This document shows positions 1 to 5,035 of a stretch of 5,548 bases of DNA, piece by piece. Within the stretch, counting starts at the first letter, position 1, and the number at the start of each line of letters is the position of its first letter. Source of the DNA: Nitrospirota bacterium (lineage in GTDB: Bacteria > Nitrospirota > UBA9217); the NCBI GenBank assembly GCA_013334545.1, contig JAAXXJ010000217.1:1-5548 (forward strand). Direction: 5' to 3'. Under the pieces are notes generated by a model that was not told the origin of the DNA, made no database searches, and saw only the letters and a program-made list of their open reading frames with translations. The position numbers were made by a program, and so were the translations under genes.

Positions 1-192
1 GCCAAGCCGAACATCCAGCAGGAATTCCTGGACAAGGCCATCCGCGAGAACAACTCCCTCACGATCTTCCTCGTCACCGGCCAGCGCATCCGGGCGACCC
101 TTGAGGCCTACGACAGCTTCACTCTCCTCATCCGCGAGGGGGGCAAGCAGCACCTCTTCTACAAGCACGCGGTCACGACGATCAACCGATAG
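1..192 (+). CDS. hfq: RNA chaperone Hfq (5' partial)
   Basis: Hfq is a hexameric Sm-like RNA chaperone that binds small RNAs and A-rich mRNA segments and promotes their pairing in the cytoplasm. Frame 1 is open from the first base to a TAG at 190-192 and gives 63 residues. It opens A-K-P-N-I-Q-Q-E-F-L, so the start codon probably lies just left of the window. With that Met as residue 1, recognisable Hfq positions are Q8, the Sm1 segment around residues 20-45 (G28, Y38-D39-S40-F41), and the Sm2 signature Y55-K56-H57-A58. F24 stands where E. coli has Tyr25. The E. coli lateral-rim patch R-R-E-R reads I-R-E-N here, so the arginine rim is weak. The protein ends right after the Sm fold with no C-terminal tail. 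It is followed after 13 nt by an Hfq-like gene. The family assignment is secure. Confidence 0.93.
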   Translation, partial: AKPNIQQEFLDKAIRENNSLTIFLVTGQRIRATLEAYDSFTLLIREGGKQHLFYKHAVTTINR

Positions 193-196
193 AGGG
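192..196 (+). promoter_or_regulatory. Ribosome binding site for the Hfq-like gene
   Basis: GAGGG overlaps the last base of the hfq stop codon and lies 9 nt before the ATG at 206. It fixes the start of the second Hfq-like gene at 206 rather than at the in-frame ATG at 101, which would lie inside hfq. Confidence 0.7.
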
Positions 197-205
197 ACAC
201 CTGCC

Positions 206-619
206 ATGGAAACCAATCTCCTCGACAAAATGCTCAGCATGTACCGGTCCCAGAAGACCCCGGTGACCATCGTCCTGCAGAACAACGCACGGATCTTCGG
301 CAGGATCGGGATGTTCGACAGCTATGTCATCGTCATGGAGAACCAGCGGAACGAGATCGTCTATCGCCATGCAATTTCAGCCCTCCTTCCCTATGGTGCT
401 GCCGAGCAGCCGCAGCCCCGCGAACAGAAGGTCGCCCCGGCACGGCCCGCGCCAAGGCCGACCCCCAAACCGACCAGGTCCGCCCCTCCGGCAACGGCGA
501 AGACCAGGCCGCCACGGCTTGAGCACAAGCCCGCCGCAACGCCGTCGGAATCGGGCCTCAACACCGGTATGAAGGAAGGCCTCTTGCGGTGGATGAAGGA
601 ACAGAAAGCGGGAAAATAG
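206..619 (+). CDS. Hfq-like Sm protein with basic, Pro-rich C-terminal tail
   Basis: This 137-residue protein has an N-terminal Hfq/Sm-like domain at about residues 4-63. Sm1 is visible as T18-P19-V20-T21-I22 through G32 and F37-D38-S39-Y40, and Sm2 as I51-V52-Y53-R54-H55-A56-I57-S58. It is clearly related to the hfq product just upstream but differs at positions that contact RNA in E. coli Hfq: Gln8 is Leu, Tyr25 is Val, and the YKH motif is YRH. Residues 64-115 are a low-complexity tail rich in Pro, Ala, Lys and Arg, probably disordered. The last 20 residues look like a short amphipathic helix (L-L-R-W-M-K-E-Q-K). Role inferred: a second Hfq-type RNA-binding protein, either a separate ring or a partner of the first Hfq. 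Its stop codon is 1 nt from the lnt start. The fold is well supported; the function is not known from the sequence. Confidence 0.85.
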   Translation: METNLLDKMLSMYRSQKTPVTIVLQNNARIFGRIGMFDSYVIVMENQRNEIVYRHAISALLPYGAAEQPQPREQKVAPARPAPRPTPKPTRSAPPATAKTRPPRLEHKPAATPSESGLNTGMKEGLLRWMKEQKAGK

Positions 620-620
620 C

Positions 621-2144
621 GTGACCCGCCGTTCCCTGGCGCTTGCGGCCCTTTCGGGGCTCCTGCTGGCGGCGTCATTCCCCAGTCTCGGTTATTCTTT
701 TCTCGCCTGGATCGCCCTCGTCCCGCTCCTGTTCGCCCTCCGGGACCAGACCGTAAGGACGGGCCTCTGGCTCAGCGGTTGCTTCGGGCTCGTTTTCTTC
801 TGCGGAACGGTCTATTGGGTCACCGATTCGATCCACATCTACGGTCACGTGCCGCTTCTGCCCGCATCGTTCATAACCCTGCTGCTCTGCGTGATCCTCG
901 CTCTCTTCATCGTCCCCTTCGGAGGAGCGCTCGTCCACATCAGGGCGACGCATCCGCGCTTGCTGTTCCTGGCCGCACCGGCCCTCTGGGTCACGCTGGA
1001 ATATGCCCGCACGCACCTGTTCTCCGGATTTCCCTGGGCGCTCCTGGGATATTCCCAATACCGGTCCCTGCCGGTCATCCAGATCGCGGACCTCCTCGGC
1101 GTGTACGGCATATCCTTCCTGATCGTGCTCGTGAACACTGGCATCGCCGAAGTGCTCGCGGATCGGAAGAGATATCTGCCGCCGTTGGCAGCAGCGGTCA
1201 TGACGGCTGCTGTTGTCGGCTATGGATTCTATCGCCTGAATGCGCCGGAAGGCGCGGGAAGCATCAGGATAGCGGTTGTCCAGGGGAACATCGAGCAGGA
1301 CAAGAAGTGGGACCCGTCCTATCAAAGCGAGGTCATCGCGACCTATCAACGCCTTACGCTCAAAGCACTAGAGCAAAGGCCCGACCTCGTGATCTGGCCC
1401 GAGACCGCGACGCCCTTCTATTTCTTAGGGATCGATGCTCCCTACCCGGCCCTTACCGAGGACCTGAGACGGTTCGTTCGCTCATCCGGCACGCCGCTGC
1501 TCTTCGGCAGCGCGACGTACGATAAGAAGGACCGCCGGTACCTTCTCCGGAACTCGGCATTCTTTCTGGACAAGACCGGCGCCATCGATGACATCTATAT
1601 CAAGCACCATCTCGTGCCCTTCGGAGAATACGTGCCCCTAAAGAACAGTCTCCTGTTCTTCGCGGACAAGCTGGTCCATGGCAGTGGCGACTTCGTGGCG
1701 GGAAACGAATATACGGTCGCCGGCGTGCAGTCCGCTGCTAACGGTAGGAACATCCTGCTCAGCACGGTCATCTGCTACGAGATCATCTTCCCCGACCTCG
1801 TCAGAAGGTTCGTGAACAACGGGGCAACGGTCATGACCACCATCACGAACGACGCCTGGTTCGGCAGGACCGGAGCGCCGTACCAGCATTTCTCCATGGC
1901 AGTCCTGCGCGCCGTGGAAAACCATGTCCCGATCGCCCGCGCGGCCAACACCGGTATATCGGGGTTTATAGACGCGAAAGGCCGCATCCTCGAGACCACC
2001 GATATCTTCACTGAAGCGTATCTTACCCGCTCGCTTTCTCCTTCGACGAAGAAGACCATCTATACCCGCTACGGAGACGTCTTCGCCTGGCTGTGCGTTC
2101 TCGTAACCATCGCCGCGGTTCTTCCCCGCTTGCGTCGCACGTGA
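621..2144 (+). CDS. lnt: Apolipoprotein N-acyltransferase
   Basis: Lnt is the inner-membrane enzyme that adds the third acyl chain to the N-terminal cysteine of lipoproteins, the last maturation step before Lol sorting in Gram-negatives. The 507 residues match the usual length (E. coli 512). The N-terminal 200 residues are strongly hydrophobic and hold about six membrane segments (roughly 5-40, 48-66, 76-105, 113-126, 157-178, 188-206). A periplasmic nitrilase domain follows at about 214-470, and a last membrane segment lies at about 484-503. The catalytic triad is visible as E261 in WPETATP, K328 in YIKHHLVPFGEY and C385 in VICYE; E336 and the NDAWFG motif at 410-415 also match the family. 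The start is GTG, chosen because it gives the typical Lnt N-terminus and abuts the upstream gene (1 nt gap), which suggests translational coupling. No strong Shine-Dalgarno is seen. Confidence 0.96.
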   Translation: MTRRSLALAALSGLLLAASFPSLGYSFLAWIALVPLLFALRDQTVRTGLWLSGCFGLVFFCGTVYWVTDSIHIYGHVPLLPASFITLLLCVILALFIVPFGGALVHIRATHPRLLFLAAPALWVTLEYARTHLFSGFPWALLGYSQYRSLPVIQIADLLGVYGISFLIVLVNTGIAEVLADRKRYLPPLAAAVMTAAVVGYGFYRLNAPEGAGSIRIAVVQGNIEQDKKWDPSYQSEVIATYQRLTLKALEQRPDLVIWPETATPFYFLGIDAPYPALTEDLRRFVRSSGTPLLFGSATYDKKDRRYLLRNSAFFLDKTGAIDDIYIKHHLVPFGEYVPLKNSLLFFADKLVHGSGDFVAGNEYTVAGVQSAANGRNILLSTVICYEIIFPDLVRRFVNNGATVMTTITNDAWFGRTGAPYQHFSMAVLRAVENHVPIARAANTGISGFIDAKGRILETTDIFTEAYLTRSLSPSTKKTIYTRYGDVFAWLCVLVTIAAVLPRLRRT

Positions 2145-2167
2145 ATCCGCAGTCTTCTCTGAACAAT

Positions 2168-2199
2168 AAAAAAACCGCCGGACCACGACGACCCGGCGG
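2168..2199 (-). terminator. Rho-independent terminator of the truncated barrel gene
   Basis: A perfect 7-bp stem (CCGCCGG at 2175-2181 with CCGGCGG at 2193-2199) encloses an 11-nt loop. On the - strand it is followed by seven T (A tract at 2168-2174). The run of T lies only on the - strand side, so it primarily ends transcription from the barrel copy. It may also serve lnt weakly, since the T-rich DNA on the + strand starts only some 15 nt after the stem. Confidence 0.8.
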
Positions 2200-2232
2200 C
2201 TGGAATTTCCTATCTTTTCGTTTTTTCGTCTG

Positions 2233-2907
2233 CTAGAAGCGGAAGGTCCCATACAGGCCCATACCGCTGCTCTGCGTCTTTGCCGAACCGTCTCCCTTGA
2301 CCGTCTCTGCGTAAAGCGGAAGCGTCAAGCCGACCTTCTCGCTGAACCAGTAGCGAAAACTGAGCGTCGACCGGCCCGTCGTGACCTTATGCTCGGGCTG
2401 TGTGGTCCGTTTCTGGGCCTCCCCCTCGATCTTCAGCCCGAATGAATACTCCCTGCCGACATAGACGTCGCCCTGGAGGACCAGCATGCTGACGTCGTAA
2501 TTGACGTCGATTCCGCTGACCTTGTCCGTTCGTTCACCGCCGCCGATCTCCGCAGCCAGGCCAAGGGTATCCCGGATCACGCCCCGGACGCCGAACAAAA
2601 GGAGACCGGTATCGGAGGTGTCCTTGGAAAAACCAGCCAACGTGGTATCGATCGTTTCTCCCTGAAACCGAAGCTGCATCAGGAACTCCGGACCGATGTA
2701 CTGCCGTACCCCGAATTCGGTCCTGCTGACCTCGATCTCCGTTTGCGGTCCATCGATGCCAGCTGTCTTGGTCTGTTTCCTGCCCGAGCCGCCGCCAATG
2801 TTCAGGAACAGGCCGGTGCCGGTAGAGAAATAGTATTCACCGCCAAGCGAAATCATGGGCTCGAGGTGCTTCGTCTCCCGAACGAGGACGGGATGTGGCT
2901 GCCTCAT
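2233..2907 (-). pseudogene. 5'-truncated paralogue of the neighbouring beta-barrel gene
   Basis: The open frame (224 codons from ATG at 2907) is homologous from about residue 14 onward to residues 111-332 of the barrel protein encoded at 3167-4165. Shared blocks include GLFLNIG, GVRQY, RYWFSE and a C-terminal FRF. Over RYWFSE and the next 12 residues, 12 of 18 positions are identical. The copy lacks the signal peptide and about 110 N-terminal residues, so as it stands it could not be exported by Sec. The ATG at 2907 lies inside a conserved group II intron motif and has no Shine-Dalgarno. A second in-frame ATG at 2856 has none either. The remaining frame has no stop or frameshift, so the truncation is either recent or tolerated. 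It keeps its own terminator. The residues before about 14 are probably junction sequence, not native protein. Confidence 0.75.
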
Positions 2908-3057
2908 ATGCGGTTTCTGTTCGTCAGGCCGGGACTTTGCTTACCGCTTCCTTTAGATTCCGGGTCGCCCCGGACACCCTTGCTGTTCGGCTAACGGTTC
3001 CTTCCATCAAGGCCCGTAAAGGACTTGCACCTTCGAGTCGCCGGTCAGGCACCACAC
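2900..3057 (-). mobile_element. Group IIC intron remnant (5' part of domain I)
   Basis: Read on the - strand, this segment follows, in order and with similar spacing, the 5' region of bacterial class C group II introns such as the Oceanobacillus iheyensis one (compared from memory). It has GTGTG at 3057-3053, GGTGCAAGTCC at 3031-3021, GTTAGCC at 2995-2989, GCAAGGGTGTCCG at 2983-2971, GGAATCTAAAGGAAGCGG at 2961-2944, CTGACGAACAG near 2927-2917 and CATATGAGGC at 2910-2901. After that the resemblance stops and barrel-gene sequence begins by about 2865. No domain V, no 3' splice end and no reverse transcriptase/maturase frame follow, so it cannot be a working intron. The GTGTG 5' boundary is the likeliest but not certain. 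Confidence 0.8.
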
Positions 3058-3063
3058 CTGACC
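3043..3063. other. Perfect inverted repeat across the intron 5' boundary
   Basis: GGTCAGG at 3043-3049 and CCTGACC at 3057-3063 form a 7-bp stem with a 7-nt loop. The repeat spans the inferred intron start at 3057, so one arm is mostly flanking DNA and the other is intron. It could be part of the insertion-site structure or coincidental. Confidence 0.45.
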
Positions 3064-3066
3064 AGC

Positions 3067-3082
3067 CTGTACCAAAGTACAG
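3067..3082. other. Small hairpin just upstream of the intron remnant
   Basis: CTGTAC at 3067-3072 and GTACAG at 3077-3082 form a 6-bp stem with a 4-nt loop, about 9 nt upstream (on the - strand) of the inferred intron 5' end. Class C introns typically insert just 3' of stem-loops, so this may be the target hairpin. That link is inference. Confidence 0.4.
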
Positions 3083-3105
3083 AACGTCATGCCTGGCATA
3101 CCAAT

Positions 3106-3136
3106 AAAAAACCGCCGAGCCTCACTGGCCCGACGG
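3106..3136 (-). terminator. Rho-independent terminator of the full-length barrel gene
   Basis: CCGCCGAGCC (3112-3121) and GGCCCGACGG (3127-3136) pair around a 5-nt loop. In the - strand RNA all ten positions pair, two as G-U wobbles, and six U follow (A tract at 3106-3111). On the + strand the same two positions would be C-A mismatches, which marks the - strand as the functional one. It starts 30 nt after the barrel stop codon and shares the AATAAAAAA-CCGCCG layout with the terminator at 2168-2199. Confidence 0.88.
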
Positions 3137-3166
3137 CAACTGTTCGCTCTCTTCGACTGCTGACGA

Positions 3167-4165
3167 TCAGAACCGGAAGGCCGCGTACAGTCCGATGCCG
3201 CTGTTCGTCGTCTTGAGCTTTGCCTCGCCGACGGGGTCAATGAACTTCTCCTCGGTGGATTCGGCATAGATCGGCAGCTCCATGCCGAAGCGCTCGCTGA
3301 ACCAGTACCGGCCGGCAAGCGTCGTCCGTGCTGTCGTGATCTTGTATTCCTCCCCTGCCGCCATCCCGGTCTCCTTTTCCTCTTCCGCCTCGATCGCCAG
3401 CCGGAGCGTGAGGTGCTTTCCGATGTAGCCCGCGATCTCGAAGTTCATTGCCGCGATGTCGTACTTGGTCGTGCTCCCCCCCTGCTCGTCCTCCGTCTTG
3501 CCCCCGCCGAGCTCGAGCGTGATACCGACCGCGTCGGCGATCACGCCGCGGCCGCCGAAATAGACCACCCCGACGTCGCTCGTTGCGTCCGGGACGCCGC
3601 TCTGCGTGCTCTTCGTTGATTCGCCATGGTACCGGAGATGGAGCTCCAATTCAGGGATGACGTACTGCCGGACGCCAAGGTCAAGACTGCTGTGCGCGAT
3701 ATCGGTGTCCGGCCGCGAGACCCCGTTCACGGTCCGTTCGACCGTCCCGCCTCCCAGCCCGATGTTCAGGAACAGGCCGGTGTTCGTGGGAAAGAAGTAT
3801 TCACCCCCGAATTGAAGGACCGCGGCGCTCAGCTTGCTGTCGGTTGCGGATCCAGGGAGCGTGTTGTCCTTGTCCTTCGCCCCGATGAACACCAGGCCTG
3901 CCGACAGGGTGGAAGGATGCTGGTAGAACTGACGGAGGTCGATGGGCTTGTCGTCGTCCTTCAGCGGGGTGAAGAAGTGGGTGTACTGGACCGTGAACAG
4001 CGAGTTCTTCTGGTCGATCTTGCTCTGCGGGTCAACGATGACGTTCGATTCCACTTTGCTCGTTGAGTCGCCCTCCCATCCCACGACCACTTCGTTCGAT
4101 ACATCGGCAAAAGCAGGTGCAGCGGCAAGACAGACAAGAGCTGCGATGACAATCGATCTCTTCAT
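3167..4165 (-). CDS. Predicted outer-membrane beta-barrel protein, family not recognised
   Basis: The 332-residue product starts with a clear Sec signal peptide: M-K-R, a hydrophobic core at 5-16, and a probable cleavage A-F-A|D after residue 20. The mature part has no long hydrophobic helices but many alternating amphipathic stretches that read as beta-strands, for example around 54-66, 85-97, 112-125, 129-138, 159-184, 196-209, 213-222, 235-262, 274-303 and 320-332. Charged loops rich in K, D, E, T and S separate them. It ends in aromatic Phe (AAFRF), as BAM-assembled barrels usually do. About 12-14 strands are plausible. The start at 4165 is preferred over an in-frame ATG at 4258 because of the signal peptide and an AAGGAGG 8 nt upstream. 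It has its own promoter and terminator. A truncated paralogue lies downstream. The substrate or role is unknown; a porin-like or structural envelope protein is inference. Confidence 0.85.
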   Translation of the reverse strand: MKRSIVIAALVCLAAAPAFADVSNEVVVGWEGDSTSKVESNVIVDPQSKIDQKNSLFTVQYTHFFTPLKDDDKPIDLRQFYQHPSTLSAGLVFIGAKDKDNTLPGSATDSKLSAAVLQFGGEYFFPTNTGLFLNIGLGGGTVERTVNGVSRPDTDIAHSSLDLGVRQYVIPELELHLRYHGESTKSTQSGVPDATSDVGVVYFGGRGVIADAVGITLELGGGKTEDEQGGSTTKYDIAAMNFEIAGYIGKHLTLRLAIEAEEEKETGMAAGEEYKITTARTTLAGRYWFSERFGMELPIYAESTEEKFIDPVGEAKLKTTNSGIGLYAAFRF

Positions 4166-4173
4166 AGACCGTT

Positions 4174-4180
4174 CCTCCTT
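4174..4180 (-). promoter_or_regulatory. Shine-Dalgarno of the barrel gene
   Basis: AAGGAGG on the - strand sits 8 nt before the ATG at 4165. It is the strongest ribosome binding site in the window. It decides the start in favour of the signal-peptide form and suggests high expression. Confidence 0.85.
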
Positions 4181-4194
4181 CGGGTGAGGATGTT

Positions 4195-4207
4195 GTGCAG
4201 GGTGCAC
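4195..4207 (-). other. Inverted repeat at the predicted transcript 5' end
   Basis: GTGCA (4195-4199) and TGCAC (4203-4207) flank a 3-nt loop, starting 7 nt after the -10 box. In RNA this would be a small hairpin at the extreme 5' end of the barrel mRNA, as seen in stabilised messages. As DNA it could be a small operator. It is short, so chance is possible. Confidence 0.4.
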
Positions 4208-4214
4208 TGCATTG

Positions 4215-4243
4215 AAGATAGCAAAGCGTCCCGGGGGCGTCAA
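4215..4243 (-). promoter_or_regulatory. Sigma70-type promoter of the barrel gene
   Basis: On the - strand a -35 box TTGACG (4243-4238) and a -10 box TATCTT (4220-4215) are separated by exactly 17 nt. Transcription would start near 4208, giving a leader of about 40 nt before the ATG. The promoter lies in the 95-nt gap after recO, so the barrel gene can be expressed independently of recO. Confidence 0.75.
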
Positions 4244-4260
4244 GGTACTATTCACCACGA

Positions 4261-5013
4261 TCAGAGCGAACAGACCGACCTCAGGAACGCCGCGGACTTG
4301 AGCCGTTTCCCGAGGATGTGGAGGGTGTGAGAGGTGAACGCCTGGTCAAGCTCCCGCATGATGTCCGCGGAGGGTTTGAGGCGGGTGACCTTGTCGAGGT
4401 CCATCCGGAGGGCATGGTAATAGAAACCGATGGCGCCGGGAGAAAGCCGTATCTGGTCCTCGCCGGACGAGATGAGGCAGTCAGGGCAGAGCACGCCGCC
4501 CTTGAGGCCATAGAAGACCATGGGGCGCTCGGCGCCGCAGCCGCAGGAAAGGCACTTATCGAGCTTGGGCTGGAAGCCGAGGAGCGACAGGAACCGGATC
4601 TCGAAGATCCGCAGCAGGAACAGGGGGGGCACCCCTTCATTCAAAAGGTGAAGGACGTGGGCGAGCAGCAGGAAGGCCTGCGGGTTCCGCTCTCCTTCCG
4701 GGGCGACCTCACGTACCAGTTCAACAATGACGGAGCCGACAGCCATGCGGTCGAGGTCTCCGGCGATATCGAAATGCTGGCTGATGATGTCGCTGGATTC
4801 TACCCGGATCAGTTCCTGGTGCTCTTTCTCGTAGAGGTGCAGGCGCACGTGGGTGAACAGTTCAAGCCCCGCGCCAAAGCGACGGAAGGACTTCCGGGCG
4901 TTCTTGGCAACGCCGCTGAGCCTGCCCCGGTCCAGGGAAAAGAAGGTGATGAGCTTGTCCGCCTCCCCCAGGTTCATGCTGCCAATGATGATGGCTTCGG
5001 TCTTGGACTTCAT
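4261..5013 (-). CDS. recO: DNA repair protein RecO
   Basis: RecO works in the RecFOR pathway: it binds SSB-coated single-stranded DNA, displaces SSB and loads RecA, with RecR as partner. The 250 residues match the family's length. The N-terminal OB-fold (about 1-80) opens with the typical K-T-E-A-I-I-I and has GEADKLITFF and a basic stretch N-A-R-K-S-F-R-R-F. A helical domain follows. A four-cysteine zinc site is formed by C154-x2-C157 and C176-x2-C179, as in zinc-containing RecO proteins. The ATG at 5013 gives the standard N-terminus, but no clear Shine-Dalgarno precedes it. The gene begins 22 nt after the hydrolase stop, so translational coupling is likely. No terminator is visible between recO and the barrel promoter, so read-through into the barrel gene is possible. 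Confidence 0.94.
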   Translation of the reverse strand: MKSKTEAIIIGSMNLGEADKLITFFSLDRGRLSGVAKNARKSFRRFGAGLELFTHVRLHLYEKEHQELIRVESSDIISQHFDIAGDLDRMAVGSVIVELVREVAPEGERNPQAFLLLAHVLHLLNEGVPPLFLLRIFEIRFLSLLGFQPKLDKCLSCGCGAERPMVFYGLKGGVLCPDCLISSGEDQIRLSPGAIGFYYHALRMDLDKVTRLKPSADIMRELDQAFTSHTLHILGKRLKSAAFLRSVCSL

Positions 5014-5035
5014 GAGTATCGAAGCGACATAGCGG

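Noticed and set aside
101..205. Upstream in-frame extension of the Hfq-like gene to an ATG at 101
   Set aside because: It would overlap hfq in another frame, encodes a low-complexity Ser/Thr/Arg stretch unlike any Sm protein, and lacks a Shine-Dalgarno. The ATG at 206 has one.
675..1349. Long - strand and alternate + strand frames inside lnt (also 779-1525, 1638-2252)
   Set aside because: All are shadows of lnt, whose catalytic residues and length are complete. The shadow proteins are charged and low in recognisable structure.
2900..3057. The intron-like segment as a riboswitch or cobalamin-type leader upstream of the barrel copy
   Set aside because: The GGTGCAAGTCC element resembles parts of some leaders, but the ordered set of blocks through CATATGAGGC matches group IIC domain I, not a riboswitch core.
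2743..3107. + strand frames over the intron remnant
   Set aside because: They are antisense to the intron fragment and barrel copy, and show no homology to maturases or other proteins that I can recognise.
3007..3318. - strand frame crossing the barrel 3' end, terminator and intron start
   Set aside because: It begins inside the barrel gene in another frame and reads through a terminator hairpin, giving a Ser/Arg-rich sequence typical of out-of-frame translation.
4166..4258. N-terminal extension of the barrel protein to an ATG at 4258
   Set aside because: It would translate through the promoter, the leader and the Shine-Dalgarno, and would bury the signal peptide 31 residues inside.
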